Below are positions 54,091 through 63,203 of a stretch of DNA of 64,000 bases, piece by piece. This stretch comes from Psychromarinibacter sp048262455. Its GTDB lineage: Bacteria > Pseudomonadota > Alphaproteobacteria > Rhodobacterales > Rhodobacteraceae. A model generated the notes under the pieces. That model worked only from the letters and a program-made list of their open reading frames with translations. It made no database searches and was not told where the DNA came from. Location of the stretch: contig JBLXFD010000006.1 of assembly GCA_048262455.1 (NCBI GenBank), forward strand, positions 99,095 to 163,094. Direction: 5' to 3'. Both the position numbers and the translations under genes were made by a program. Position 1 is the first letter of the stretch. Each line of letters starts with the position of its first letter.

Positions 54091-54630
54091 TCAGTCCAGC
54101 CGTTTCAGGTAGGTCCAGGTCGCGACGCGGGACTCGCGCGCGACCGAGTATGCCTCGGCGTCGCCGATGTATTCGAAGCCGGCGCGGGTCAGCACCTTGG
54201 CCGAGGCCAGGTTGTCCTGGAAGACCGAGGCGAAGATCGTGCGCGCCCCGTGGGGGTTGGCGGCGACGATCGCCTCGACCGCCTCGGATGCGAGGCCGGT
54301 GTTCCAGAAGGCGGGCGCCACCCAGTAGCCGATCTCGGATTGCTCGCGGTCCAGCCGCTCCAGCCCGACCACGCCCATAAGCTCGTCCCGCCCGCTGGCG
54401 CTGCCGTCCAGCACCCAGACATCCTCGACCCGGTTCTCGGCGCGGGCGCGTTCCACGAAGGCCTCGGCCGCGCCGGGGGGCAGCGGGTGCGGCAGGGTGG
54501 TGGTCATCCGCGCCACGCGCACGTCGCCGGCGTAGTGGCGCAGCAGCCCCGCGTCGGAGGCCCGCAGCGGGCGCAGCACCAGGCGCTCGGTCTCGATCAC
54601 CGGCTGGTCCCGCAGGTTTTCCAGTTTCAT
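54091..54630 (-). CDS. GNAT family N-acetyltransferase (RimJ/RimL-like)
   Basis: 179 residues. N-terminal ETERLVLRPLRASDAGLLRH and ELMGVVGLERLD, then the acetyl-CoA region IGYWVAPAFWNTGLASEAVE and NLASAKVLTRAGFEY are those of RimJ/RimL-type acetyltransferases. The substrate cannot be told. It stands between rpmA and obg, a common position in alphaproteobacteria. Confidence 0.9.
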   Translation of the reverse strand: MKLENLRDQPVIETERLVLRPLRASDAGLLRHYAGDVRVARMTTTLPHPLPPGAAEAFVERARAENRVEDVWVLDGSASGRDELMGVVGLERLDREQSEIGYWVAPAFWNTGLASEAVEAIVAANPHGARTIFASVFQDNLASAKVLTRAGFEYIGDAEAYSVARESRVATWTYLKRLD

Positions 54631-54691
54631 CCGCGCCTCCTCCGGGCAGACAGGGCGGTTTCCCGCGCTCCTCCCGCGCCGGAAATGCCGA

Positions 54692-54719
54692 GGGGGACCG
54701 GCTGGTTCGCCGATCCCCC
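54692..54719 (-). terminator. hairpin behind rpmA
   Basis: GGGGGACCGGC (54692-54702) and GCCGATCCCCC (54709-54719) form an eleven-base stem with one mismatch and a six-base loop. No clear T run follows on the minus strand, so it may be a weak terminator or an RNA end-protecting structure for rplU-rpmA. Confidence 0.45.
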
Positions 54720-54750
54720 CAATTTCGTCTTCACGATGCCGGGTCTCGGC

Positions 54751-55020
54751 TTACTCTGCGGCCTCGGCCTGCGGGAGCACCGAAATGAAGGTGCGGCCCT
54801 TGAGGCCCTTGTGGAAGGTCACGGCACCCTCGACGGTCGCGAAGATGGTGTGGTCCTTGCCCATGCCGACGCCCTCGCCCGGCCACCACTTGGTGCCGCG
54901 CTGACGCACGATGATGTTGCCCGGAATGGCGGCCTGGCCGCCGTAGAGCTTGACGCCAAGGCGGCGCCCGGCGGAGTCGCGGCCGTTACGGCTGGAACCG
55001 CCTGCTTTCTTGTGTGCCAT
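54751..55020 (-). CDS. rpmA: 50S ribosomal protein L27
   Basis: 89 residues with MAHKKAGGSSRNGRDSAGRR and VKLYGGQAAIPGNIIVRQRG, the L27 signature. The basic N-terminus reaches the peptidyl-transferase centre. Paired with rplU, 12 bases behind it. Confidence 0.98.
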   Translation of the reverse strand: MAHKKAGGSSRNGRDSAGRRLGVKLYGGQAAIPGNIIVRQRGTKWWPGEGVGMGKDHTIFATVEGAVTFHKGLKGRTFISVLPQAEAAE

Positions 55021-55032
55021 CGGTCTTGCTCC

Positions 55033-55701
55033 TTACTTCTCGCTGAGCGTCTTGGCCTGGTCGACCCAGCCCTCGCGCTGGATCCGGCCCTTGAAGGACA
55101 GCTTTTCTTCCATCGCGGCGATATCGTCGTCGTTCCAGGCGGCGATCTGCGCGAAAGAGGTCACGCCGGCCTCGTGCAGCTTCTTCTCCAGCGCCGGGCC
55201 GACGCCCGACAGCTTCTTCAGGTCGTCGCCGCCGGTCTCGGCCTTGGCGGCCTTGGCGGGCTTCTCCGCGGTCTCGGCCTTCGCCTTGGCGGGCTTGGCG
55301 GCCTTCGGCGCGGGGGCGGCGGCCGTCGCGTCGCCGTTCGCCGAGGCGGGCACGGAACCCGCTCCCACGGCGGCCTTGACGCCGGACTTGTCCGCACCCT
55401 CGGAGAGGATGTCCGTCACCCGCAGCAGGGTCAGCTGCTGGCGGTGGCCCTTCGTGCGCTTGGAGCTGTGCTTGCGCCGGCGCTTGACGAAGTGGATCAG
55501 CTTCTCGCCCTTGATCTGGTCGATCACCTCGGCCTGGACGCCCGCGCCCGCCACGAAGGGGGTGCCGATGGTGTCGCCGACCATGAGGACATCGTTGAAC
55601 TGGACGGTATCGCCCGCGCTGGCCGCGAGCTTCTCGACGCGCAGCACGTCGCCGGAGGCGACCTTGTACTGCTTGCCGCCGGTCTTGAGGACCGCAAACA
55701 T
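55033..55701 (-). CDS. rplU: 50S ribosomal protein L21 with C-terminal HhH extension
   Basis: 222 residues, about twice the normal length. Residues 1-103 are L21 (MFAVLKTGGKQYKVASGDVL, then FVKRRRKHSSKRTKGHR). Residues about 120-157 are an Ala/Lys/Pro-rich linker, and residues 158-222 carry a helix-hairpin-helix motif (LKKLSGVGPALEKKLHEAG) like those in nucleic-acid binding proteins. This fusion is known in Rhodobacteraceae. The first gene of rplU-rpmA. Confidence 0.95.
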   Translation of the reverse strand: MFAVLKTGGKQYKVASGDVLRVEKLAASAGDTVQFNDVLMVGDTIGTPFVAGAGVQAEVIDQIKGEKLIHFVKRRRKHSSKRTKGHRQQLTLLRVTDILSEGADKSGVKAAVGAGSVPASANGDATAAAPAPKAAKPAKAKAETAEKPAKAAKAETGGDDLKKLSGVGPALEKKLHEAGVTSFAQIAAWNDDDIAAMEEKLSFKGRIQREGWVDQAKTLSEK

Positions 55702-55899
55702 CTTCGTCTTCCTTTTCTCTTCCGCGTTCTTCGGCCCCCCGTCGGGGCGTTCGCGGACCTTGCGGCCCGGCCTGGAACAGCGCGCCCTTGGGCGTCATGT
55801 CATATGTGCGCGCGGGCCGGGGCCCGCAAGAGCCGCGCTTATGCAAACAAAGCGCAGCCGCGTCAAGCCCCGCCGGGGCGCGGGCGGGCCGGATCGGCG

Positions 55900-56823
55900 C
55901 TACAGCCGCTCGCTGCTCATGAAACGCGCGGCGGCGTGGCCGAGGGCGAGGCTGACGGTGACGAACATCTCGTCGAAGGCGTCGAAGATCACCTGGTTCA
56001 GCCGCTGGCCCGTGCGGGTGTTGGACAGGTCGATGTAATGCTGCAGCTCTTCGTCGGAAAGCGGCCCGTAGGCGAGGTTGAGGTAGGCGTAGATCCAGGT
56101 GACGGTCTCGTCGCGGATCGATTCCTCCTGGCTCCAGACGTCGGCCAGCATGTCCTCCTCGGAGGCGCCGTCTCCGACCCCGCCGCCGTCGGCGAGCCCG
56201 CTGTAGAAGGCGAAGTTCGAATTCATCGCCCCCACGACGTTGTTCTCGATCAGCTGGTTCGCCTCGATGAATTCGGTCAGCAGCGCGATGCGGGGGTTGT
56301 CGGTCTCGCCCAGCATGTCCTCGAGCCGGGCGCGGGCGGCGGTGTCCACCGCCTTGTCCAGCATGGCGCGGCGGGCTTCCAGCTCCAGCGTGATGATGCG
56401 GCGGCCGAGGTCCGAGGTGAAGAACTCGGTCGCCGGCGCGATGTCGGCGGCGGCGAGGTCGCGCGCCATGCGGTCGCGGACGATGGTCTCGAGGCGGCCG
56501 GTCTCGTAGATCTCCTCGACCGTGGCGCGCCAGGTGGGGCTCTGGCCGCCCTGGAACAGCTCCGCCGCCAGCTCGGTGCCGTAGTCGATGCCCTCCTGGC
56601 GCATGATCTCCACCACGTCGGGAATCATCAGCGCCTGGTAGAGCGGCTCGATCCGCTCCGCCTCGGCGGCCGCGACGACCGGCGGCGGCGCCTCGGCCTG
56701 GGCGGTGGGCGCGGCGGGGGCGTTTTGAGCGGGGGCGTTCTGGGCGGGGGCATTTTGGGCACCGACGGGCAGCGGCACGGCGGTGGTCAGCACGAGAAGA
56801 CAGGCAAGAGCGGCGCGCGGCAT
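55900..56823 (-). CDS. DUF2059 domain periplasmic protein
   Basis: 307 residues with a signal peptide (MPRAALACLLVLTTAVPLPV) and then three NAPAQ repeats encoded by 15-base tandem DNA repeats at about 56715-56760. The rest is helical and matches DUF2059 near the C-terminus (LAYGPLSDEELQHYIDLSNT). Function unknown. It is upstream of rplU and downstream of tRNA-Ser, transcribed away from the tRNA. Confidence 0.82.
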   Translation of the reverse strand: MPRAALACLLVLTTAVPLPVGAQNAPAQNAPAQNAPAAPTAQAEAPPPVVAAAEAERIEPLYQALMIPDVVEIMRQEGIDYGTELAAELFQGGQSPTWRATVEEIYETGRLETIVRDRMARDLAAADIAPATEFFTSDLGRRIITLELEARRAMLDKAVDTAARARLEDMLGETDNPRIALLTEFIEANQLIENNVVGAMNSNFAFYSGLADGGGVGDGASEEDMLADVWSQEESIRDETVTWIYAYLNLAYGPLSDEELQHYIDLSNTRTGQRLNQVIFDAFDEMFVTVSLALGHAAARFMSSERL

Positions 56824-56980
56824 GGCGGTGTCCTTATGGCAGGCAGGTCCATTAGGTAGCCCGCACCGGCCCGCATTGAAAGGCCCGGCGGCAAGCGCCC
56901 GCCCTGCCCGCCGGAAACCGCCGAATTTCCCGGTTGCGCACCCCGCGCCCTTGCCCTAAATGACCCGCCAGACGCTTCGC

Positions 56981-57070
56981 GGAGAGGTGCCGGAGTGGTC
57001 GAACGGGGCGGTCTCGAAAACCGTTGACCCTTCACGGGGTCCCAGGGTTCGAATCCCTGTCTCTCCGCCA
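56981..57070 (+). tRNA. tRNA-Ser (anticodon CGA)
   Basis: Ninety bases including an encoded CCA. Acceptor stem GGAGAGG pairs with the TCTCTCC before G73-CCA; anticodon stem 57008-57012 with 57020-57024 and anticodon CGA at 57015-57017; a long variable arm of the serine class; T-arm with GGTTCGAATCC. It marks the left border of the mobile island. Confidence 0.97.
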
Positions 57071-57243
57071 CCCAGTCCTGCTTTCGTGGCCTTTCAGGGC
57101 GGCACCGCAAAAAGCGCCGTAGTATCGGGGGTTAGCGAGGGACCTTCGACCATGAGACACCTTGAGAGCGCCGGACTCGTCCGAGTTTCGCCATCAGTCT
57201 CAGAAGGCCGATTTCGAAGTGGGTTAACTGGAGTCCGCGATGC

Positions 57244-58857
57244 TCAGAGCTGCGCGACGATCCGCTCCTGTTCCGCCCAGTCGTCCGGAAGACCGTGGCG
57301 GCGGAGCCAGTTCGTGGTCAGCGCCGGCGGCTGGCGCCCGTCCAGGATCGCCCGGACCAGCTTCGGCGAAAGGAAGGCGAAGTGGATCAGGTCGCCGAGG
57401 TAGGCCGCCGAGACACCGTGCCGTTCGGCAATGGTGCGGTAGTCGTCGCCAGCCTTCAGCTCCGCGAGCCAGGATCTTGCCCGGGCAATGTTGGCGATCA
57501 GAATATCGTCGCGCTCCGCCTTCGGCGCACCGAGGACCAGCCGTACCTCGACCCCGCGGCGCCGCTGCGCAAACGGCATCGAGAAGGAGAGCAGGTCTGG
57601 CGTGAGGGTCTCTGACAGTATGGCGAGGCGGGCGGCAACTGCCTCGGCGTCGAGCTCGATCCCGATCTCGCCATCCGTTAGCCGGGCTGCCGAGACCAAT
57701 TCCAGCATCCCGTCGCAGGTGCCCGCGATGGCCGCGCGACTCGATGCTATGTTGTTGGCCCGCAGTGCGCCACAGCCACCCTGCCCTACCATCCGGTCGA
57801 GGTGATCGCCGACGGCGCGTGCAAGGGCGCGTTCCAGCCGCTCCGCCGGAAGCCGCCAGCCATCCCCGGCTGCGTTGCTGCCATCGACCAGTTGCCGCGA
57901 CACGTAGTAGCGGTAGCGCCGGCCGCCCTTCGCGGCATGCGACGGGGTCAGCCGGTCGCCGGTCTCGTCGAAGAGCTTGCTGGCGAGCGGCGATGGATGC
58001 GCGGCTGTGGGCTTGCCGCGCGGCTTCGCCGAGGCTTCGACCAGGCGACGCTGCACCGCCTCCCATCGCTCGGGATCGATGATCGGCTCGTGCTGGCCCT
58101 CGTGCACCTGGACCTTGTGACGGATGCGACCGGCGTAGACCGGATTCGCCAGCACATGATGGATCTGGCCACGCCGCATCAGCGATCCACCCCGCGGCGT
58201 CCCGTCGCGCGCGAGCCGCCGCTTCGATCGCAGGCCCATCCGCCGCGCCGCGTCGGTGACCGCCCGGATCGTCCCGTGCCGCTCGTAGAGATCGAACAGG
58301 CTACGCACCGTTTCCGCCTCGTCGGGCACGATCCGCAACGTCCGCCCTTCAGCTCCGTAGCCCAAAGGAACGTTGCCGCCCATCCAAAGCCCCTTCCGCT
58401 TCGACGCGGCGATCTTGTCGCGGATCCGTTCGGCGGTGACTTCGCGCTCGAACTGCGCGAAGGACAGGAGCACGTTCAGCGTCAGCCGGCCCATGCTGGT
58501 CGCGGTGTTGAAGGCTTGGGTCACCGACACGAAGGAGGCGCGTGCGGCGTCCAGCCGCTCGACGAGCTTGGCGAAATCGGCCAGCGACCGGGTCAGACGG
58601 TCGATCTTATAGACCACGATCTGGTCCACGCGGCCGCCGTCGACATCCGCCATCAGCCGGTGCAGTGCCGGCCGGTCGAGATGCCCGCCCGAGATGCCGC
58701 CGTCGTCGTAGCGCTCCTTGAGCAGCCGCCAGCCCTCGTGCCGCTGGCTGGCGACGAACGCCGCGCAGGCCTCGCGTTGCGCGTCGAGCGAATTGAAGTC
58801 CTGCTCGAGCCCCTCCTCGCTCGACTTCCTTGTGTAGATCGCGCAGCGGATGGTCAT
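57244..58857 (-). CDS. large serine recombinase
   Basis: Site-specific recombinase of 537 residues. Catalytic resolvase domain with Ser12 in YTRKSS (Y-x-R-x-S), DGGISGGHLDRPAL and VYKIDRLTRSLADF, then a Recombinase domain around residues 175-280 (GQIHHVLANPVYAGRI). The C-terminal half has a DNA-binding region with AAYLGDLIHFAF. The start overlaps the DUF2924 stop (ATGA). This gene set is a known alphaproteobacterial cassette. It is the probable integrase of this island; partner attachment sites were not found. Confidence 0.93.
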   Translation of the reverse strand: MTIRCAIYTRKSSEEGLEQDFNSLDAQREACAAFVASQRHEGWRLLKERYDDGGISGGHLDRPALHRLMADVDGGRVDQIVVYKIDRLTRSLADFAKLVERLDAARASFVSVTQAFNTATSMGRLTLNVLLSFAQFEREVTAERIRDKIAASKRKGLWMGGNVPLGYGAEGRTLRIVPDEAETVRSLFDLYERHGTIRAVTDAARRMGLRSKRRLARDGTPRGGSLMRRGQIHHVLANPVYAGRIRHKVQVHEGQHEPIIDPERWEAVQRRLVEASAKPRGKPTAAHPSPLASKLFDETGDRLTPSHAAKGGRRYRYYVSRQLVDGSNAAGDGWRLPAERLERALARAVGDHLDRMVGQGGCGALRANNIASSRAAIAGTCDGMLELVSAARLTDGEIGIELDAEAVAARLAILSETLTPDLLSFSMPFAQRRRGVEVRLVLGAPKAERDDILIANIARARSWLAELKAGDDYRTIAERHGVSAAYLGDLIHFAFLSPKLVRAILDGRQPPALTTNWLRRHGLPDDWAEQERIVAQL

Positions 58858-59291
58858 GCCGACCGCTTTCCGGCGAGGCCGAAGAACCGGGGGCCCGACC
58901 AGGACGTGCCGGTGATCCGCTTCGCCACCGCCGAGAGCGAGCTGTAGGTCGTACCGTCGAGAACGTAGCCGGTCTCGACGACCTCAACCCGGTAGACGCG
59001 GCCGTTCCATTCTCGGACCAGTTGGGTACCTGGCGTCGCGGTTGCGGTCGCATCGCTCGCCGGCGTCCCGCGTGCAACGCGGCGGAGGACTCTGGTTTCT
59101 GATGGCGTCAGATCCCCCAGCCGCCGCGCTTGCACATCATAGGCCAGAATCCGGCGCAGAATCGGCGACCTCAGCCGCTTCGGCGGTGGCTGACCGAACG
59201 CACGTCGCCAGGCCGCGACACAAGCGGCATGATCCAACGCGGCGATCTCCCGGAGCCTGTCCGGGAGATCCTCGACGCTGCGCCGCCTCAT
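58854..59291 (-). CDS. DUF2924 protein
   Basis: 145 residues from MRRRSVEDLPDRLREIAALD. GQPPPKRLRSPILRRILAYD and GTQLVREWNGRVYRVEV, YSSLSAVAKRITGTSWSGPRF are DUF2924 signatures; the latter resembles the small nucleoid/recombination-associated domain. Always linked to large serine recombinases; its job there is not known. Overlaps both neighbours by four bases. Confidence 0.9.
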   Translation of the reverse strand: MRRRSVEDLPDRLREIAALDHAACVAAWRRAFGQPPPKRLRSPILRRILAYDVQARRLGDLTPSETRVLRRVARGTPASDATATATPGTQLVREWNGRVYRVEVVETGYVLDGTTYSSLSAVAKRITGTSWSGPRFFGLAGKRSA

Positions 59292-59587
59292 TTCGCGGCG
59301 AGGATGCGGTAGGTCGGCGCCTTGCCACTCCTGTCGAGCTGCACCTCCGCGCCGCCCTTCCGAAGCCGCGAGATCTCCGCCCGCACCGTGTGCGGCTGCC
59401 AGCCAAGGTCTTTCCCGAGCTGTGCCAGAGTCGCCCCCTTGGGACGCGCGAGCAGAGCCTGGAGCCTCGCCTTTTTCGTCGGCGCGGTCCCCGCGGCCGG
59501 GGACGTAGCGGCGGCGGATCGTGTCACGCAAGGCTTTCTCGTATGCCGCTGTCGAGCAGGTTTGTCAGCGATCTGGTCAGTGGTCAT
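59288..59587 (-). CDS. DUF3489 protein
   Basis: About 99 residues from the ATG at 59587 (MTTDQIADKPARQRHTRKPC), which has a GGAG at 8-10 bases; a start at 59692 is possible. The C-terminal part TLAQLGKDLGWQPHTVRAEI is a small helix-turn-helix typical of DUF3489. Its stop overlaps the DUF2924 start. It is the third member of the serine recombinase cassette. Confidence 0.88.
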   Translation of the reverse strand: MTTDQIADKPARQRHTRKPCVTRSAAATSPAAGTAPTKKARLQALLARPKGATLAQLGKDLGWQPHTVRAEISRLRKGGAEVQLDRSGKAPTYRILAAK

Positions 59588-59842
59588 TTCGGTCTCCGTG
59601 GTTTCCGGCACCGGATCATCCGATGGCCTGTACCACCACGAGCCCGGTGTCCGGGCGAGACCAACGACCGCGTTCGTCACAGTCCTGTTCAATTTCGGCC
59701 TCGCGTCGATCGCCTTGTCCGGACCGGCGATGAATGTTCGGCCTCCCCCAGCCGGGGCAAGGATCGTCCGCTTCGCGCTCGCTCAGTACCGCTCGTGCCG
59801 CGCCGCAAGTCCAGTCAATTCGGCCGCAAGGCAGGGGCGCTC

Positions 59843-60043
59843 TCAACAATCGGCGGGTCCCATACTCGCCAACTCCGCGGCCGCATCGAAGACAAAGCCC
59901 CAGAGGCACTGCCGAAGCTCCGCGGCGCGGTCTTCAGGCAGCCCTGCTACCTGGCCTTCCACAGCCAGCCCAGCGGCGTCCTCAAACAAACCCGTAAGCC
60001 GCGCGAAGCGCTCCGAAAGGTCATTATTCCCCACGTCAGACAT
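59843..60043 (-). CDS. small acidic protein of the recombinase cassette
   Basis: 66 residues from MSDVGNNDLSERFARL to the stop at 59843. A helical, Ala/Glu-rich protein with no motif I know. Similar short proteins often precede DUF3489 genes, so it is probably part of the cassette. The segment from 59588 to 59842 between them holds a competing minus-strand frame that I could not confirm. An IS1182-family element begins 50 bases behind this start. Confidence 0.6.
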   Translation of the reverse strand: MSDVGNNDLSERFARLTGLFEDAAGLAVEGQVAGLPEDRAAELRQCLWGFVFDAAAELASMGPADC

Positions 60044-60090
60044 GCACCCTACCACGCTTCCGGACGACGGGAAGTCAAGGTAGAGTGGGC

Positions 60091-61626
60091 GTATTTTGTG
60101 GAAAAACTCGACTTGATCGAAGGGCCCTCGGCTGATTCAATTCCCGTAATGGGTGGGAGGGTTGGCGATGATGGGACCACGGCAGGAGGCGCAGCCGGCG
60201 CTGTTCTACGAGTTCTCGCTCGAGGATCATGTGCCGCAAGACCACCTTCTTCGCTCCATCGACCGGTTTGTGGATTTGTCCGGCATCCGCACCTTCCTCG
60301 CCGACTTCTACAGCCATACCGGCCGCCCCTCCGTTGATCCCGAGTTGCTGATCCGTATGCTGCTGGTCGGCTATTGCTTCGGCATCCGGTCGGAACGGCG
60401 GCTCTGCGAGGAGGTGCATCTGAACCTGGCCTATCGCTGGTTTTGCCGACTGGATCTCAGCGACCGGGTGCCGGATCACTCGACCTTCTCGAAGAACCGC
60501 CACGGTCGGTTCCGCGACAGCGAACTGCTTCGGCACCTGTTCGAGACGACCGTCGCGCGGTGCGTCGAGGAGGGTCTTGTCAGCGGCCAACGCATGGCCA
60601 TCGACGCAAGCCTGATCGAGGCCGATGCCAACAAGCAGAACTCGACCCCGAAGGAGGATTGGGACGCCGGAAAGATCGATCCCACTGACGCGCCCCGGGC
60701 GGTTCGCGAGTATCTGGACACCCTGGACGAGGCTGCCTTCGGCGGGGCCAGCGAGGTCCAGCCGAAGTTTACCTCGCATTCCGACCCCGCCAGTCAATGG
60801 ACGGCGGCCCGCAAGGGCCCGGCGTTCTTCAGCTATTCCGACAACTACCTGATCGACACTGACCACGGCGTCATCGTGGATGTAGAGGCGACGAGATCCA
60901 TCCGGCAGGCGGAGGTGGGGTCGACGAAGACCATGCTCGAGCGGGTCAAGGCCAGGTTCGACCTCCACCCCGAGCGTCTGATCGCGGACACTGCCTACGG
61001 CACGGCACCGATGCTTGGCTGGCTGGTCGACCGCAAGATCGCCCCGCATATTCCTGTGTTCGACAAGTCAGGGCGCAGCGACGGAACCTGGACCCGCGCC
61101 GACTTCGAGTGGGACGCCGTGAACGACCGATATACCTGCCCCGAGGGGCACGAGTTGAAACAGTTCCGCCGGAACTACTCCGACCCCAACCGCGGGCCCA
61201 CCGGCAAGGGCACAGCCCGCTATCGCGCCCTCAAGGAGATCTGTCAGGCATGTCCATCCAAGGCGAAGTGCTGCCCGAACGCGGATGCCCGCAAGATCAC
61301 CCGCGAGGAACATGAAGACGCCCGGCAAGTCGCCCGCGACATAGCCAAGACGGACCAATACGTGATCTCGATGAAGCTGCGGAAGAAGGTCGAGATGCTC
61401 TTCGCCCACCTCAAGCGCATCCTTGGGCTCAGTCGGCTCCGATTACGTGGTCCATGCGGGGCAAAAGACGAATTCCTCCTCGCTGCCACCGCCCAAAACC
61501 TCCGCAAGCTGGCCAAGATCCTTCCTGCACCGCAGAGGACGCAGCAAGCCTGACAAGAAAGGCGCCCCCGCCTCCGTTGGCTACCGGTTTTCTGCGCTCG
61601 CGAACGGGTGTTTTTCCACAGAATCG
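60091..61626 (+). mobile_element. IS1182-family insertion sequence
   Basis: A single transposase frame flanked by inverted ends: TTTTGTGGAAAAAC (60094-60107) against GTTTTTCCACAGAA (61610-61623), 13 of 14 positions complementary. Matches extend a little further on both sides. The outer limits are approximate because a target duplication was not identified. Length of about 1.5 kb is normal for the family. Confidence 0.85.
60168..61553 (+). CDS. IS1182-family transposase
   Basis: DDE transposase, 461 residues from the ATG at 60168, with GGGAGG 7 bases ahead; a start at 60153 is possible. Family features: DHLLRSIDRFVDLS, DPELLIRMLLVGYCFGI, DHSTFSKNRHGRF, the catalytic IADTAYGTAPMLG, and a cysteine-containing zinc-like region (ICQACPSKAKCCPN). 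No frameshift is seen, so the element may be active. Confidence 0.93.
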   Translation: MMGPRQEAQPALFYEFSLEDHVPQDHLLRSIDRFVDLSGIRTFLADFYSHTGRPSVDPELLIRMLLVGYCFGIRSERRLCEEVHLNLAYRWFCRLDLSDRVPDHSTFSKNRHGRFRDSELLRHLFETTVARCVEEGLVSGQRMAIDASLIEADANKQNSTPKEDWDAGKIDPTDAPRAVREYLDTLDEAAFGGASEVQPKFTSHSDPASQWTAARKGPAFFSYSDNYLIDTDHGVIVDVEATRSIRQAEVGSTKTMLERVKARFDLHPERLIADTAYGTAPMLGWLVDRKIAPHIPVFDKSGRSDGTWTRADFEWDAVNDRYTCPEGHELKQFRRNYSDPNRGPTGKGTARYRALKEICQACPSKAKCCPNADARKITREEHEDARQVARDIAKTDQYVISMKLRKKVEMLFAHLKRILGLSRLRLRGPCGAKDEFLLAATAQNLRKLAKILPAPQRTQQA

Positions 61627-61721
61627 GCGGAAAGCCGACCTTCGCTGCGCCGTGGACGAACGGCAGAAAAGCGGAGATAGTGTTTCTTGCAAAGTCCGAG
61701 TTAGCCATCACCACTGGCATT

Positions 61722-63203
61722 CTACTCATAAATACCGTTTTGGCTTCCATAGCGGTCATGTCGTGGATTGAACTGATTTGCGGGATCAAAGCCTATATCT
61801 TTCAACGTCAACAGTTCAATAACTGCCAGGCCAATGTCCGATCCAAGAAGCAGGTCATGTATCTGATCTCTTTCAGAGGGCTCATTTCCATGCGCAATTT
61901 CGTGTCTACGATCTGCCAAAATTTTTGCTTGTTGTTCATCACATGCCAAACCCAAAGGTCGGCACTCATCGAAAGCTCGCACTAACAGGCCTCTTAGATT
62001 ATTAGTCTGCGGATACCGAGGCCTTGCAAACTCTTGCGCAAAATCCCTTACTTTTATTGAAGCTGCGTTCAGGTGATTATTATATTCAACTACAGATGCT
62101 TTGAATCGATCCTGCCTCTCAGAGCAGTCTGGATACCTCACGTGGAGCCATTTCTCAAGAAAGGCAATCGTTCGTATGAAGCGCTCAAAGACACCTAATT
62201 TTGCAGATCGTAAGGTAGTTGCTGCGAGTATACGCTCTTTGATTTGATCGTCTGCCCACGCATTCACGAGAGCCCGTGGGATAACGTCAATCGGGTTTAC
62301 TAAACGAAGGCTGATTTTCCCCGGGTGGTCCGCCTTCGCCCTCGGATAAACACCCAGCCTCAAGTGATTATCAAAAATATCACCATCAATCTCTGCCTCA
62401 TTTATTAGCACTGACGTATGAAAATTTCCCGCCGACGCACCGACTAGAAAGTCAATAAAGCTCAGATGAAACCTTGCCCACCGCTGCGCGGTCCAGATGT
62501 CAACTCCATTGTCCGTTTTCAGACGGGTGTATGCTCGAGCAACTTGCTCGCGGGAATACTCATCTTCGCGATAGGTAATTGTGAATTCAAGCTTACCAAG
62601 CTCAGCCACATCCGTCTCGGATGAAAACCTTTTAGTTTCGCGGCTGCCATCCTCACATACTATTGCCTTCTTGCGGCACGCTTGCATTTTAGCCATTGAG
62701 ACCAGAGCCTCTGACCAAAACCCGATCTCTGAAATCGCGGACGCATTGCCGCTATCTAAATGCGCACCTTCAACCAGATCATCAACAAAACCCGATAATT
62801 GCGATGATCGCCGAAATCCACGCGCAATTTCCCCAACACCGCTGTAGTTATAGAAAGGCTCCAAAAGCGTGACAGGACGACAAGAGTTTAACCACCCACG
62901 CACTACATACTTGTCATGATCGCCTATCTGGCGGAATGGATCAACAAATCTCGGGCTATTGTTGCTAAAGAGCTTAAACTTAACGCTTTCGGACTTGTTT
63001 TCGGGAAAGGCAAGAAAACCTGACCGGCCAAAGGGAACCTCGTCGCTGCCATCTATCGTAAAAGTGTACGATCCCGAACAATCTTTTATCACGTAAAGGC
63101 CTTGAGAAATGGGGGGTTGAGAATTGCGCGAAGCTCGCAGTCTGTGCTCCGGTAAATTTGGCTGGACTATATCCGCGCTAAGTCGGGAATGCAAAACTAT
63201 CAT
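61722..63203 (-). CDS. HEPN-like protein of unknown function (candidate defence gene)
   Basis: 493 residues, not a family I can name. The C-terminal RRHEIAHGN (Arg433-X4-His438) is the RX4-6H motif of HEPN ribonucleases, with a following helix DLLLGSDIGLAVIELLTL as in that fold. The N-terminal part has beta-rich segments (YVIKDCSGSYTFTIDGSDEV). Size and layout resemble ApeA-type anti-phage HEPN proteins, but I cannot confirm that. It is much richer in A and T than the rest of the window, sits between an IS element and a broken integrase, and has no strong ribosome site at 63203. Defence is inferred from these points. Confidence 0.7.
   Translation of the reverse strand: MIVLHSRLSADIVQPNLPEHRLRASRNSQPPISQGLYVIKDCSGSYTFTIDGSDEVPFGRSGFLAFPENKSESVKFKLFSNNSPRFVDPFRQIGDHDKYVVRGWLNSCRPVTLLEPFYNYSGVGEIARGFRRSSQLSGFVDDLVEGAHLDSGNASAISEIGFWSEALVSMAKMQACRKKAIVCEDGSRETKRFSSETDVAELGKLEFTITYREDEYSREQVARAYTRLKTDNGVDIWTAQRWARFHLSFIDFLVGASAGNFHTSVLINEAEIDGDIFDNHLRLGVYPRAKADHPGKISLRLVNPIDVIPRALVNAWADDQIKERILAATTLRSAKLGVFERFIRTIAFLEKWLHVRYPDCSERQDRFKASVVEYNNHLNAASIKVRDFAQEFARPRYPQTNNLRGLLVRAFDECRPLGLACDEQQAKILADRRHEIAHGNEPSERDQIHDLLLGSDIGLAVIELLTLKDIGFDPANQFNPRHDRYGSQNGIYE

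Noticed and set aside
54040..56859. 939-residue + strand frame across rpmA, rplU and the DUF2059 gene
   Set aside because: It is a complementary-strand shadow; the minus-strand genes have clear families and this frame has none. The same holds for long shadows opposite the ntr, obg and pst genes.
59616..59909. Minus-strand 97-residue frame rich in Arg and Cys between the small acidic gene and DUF3489
   Set aside because: It overlaps both neighbours in another frame and its residue bias follows from GC content. I could not link it to any family.
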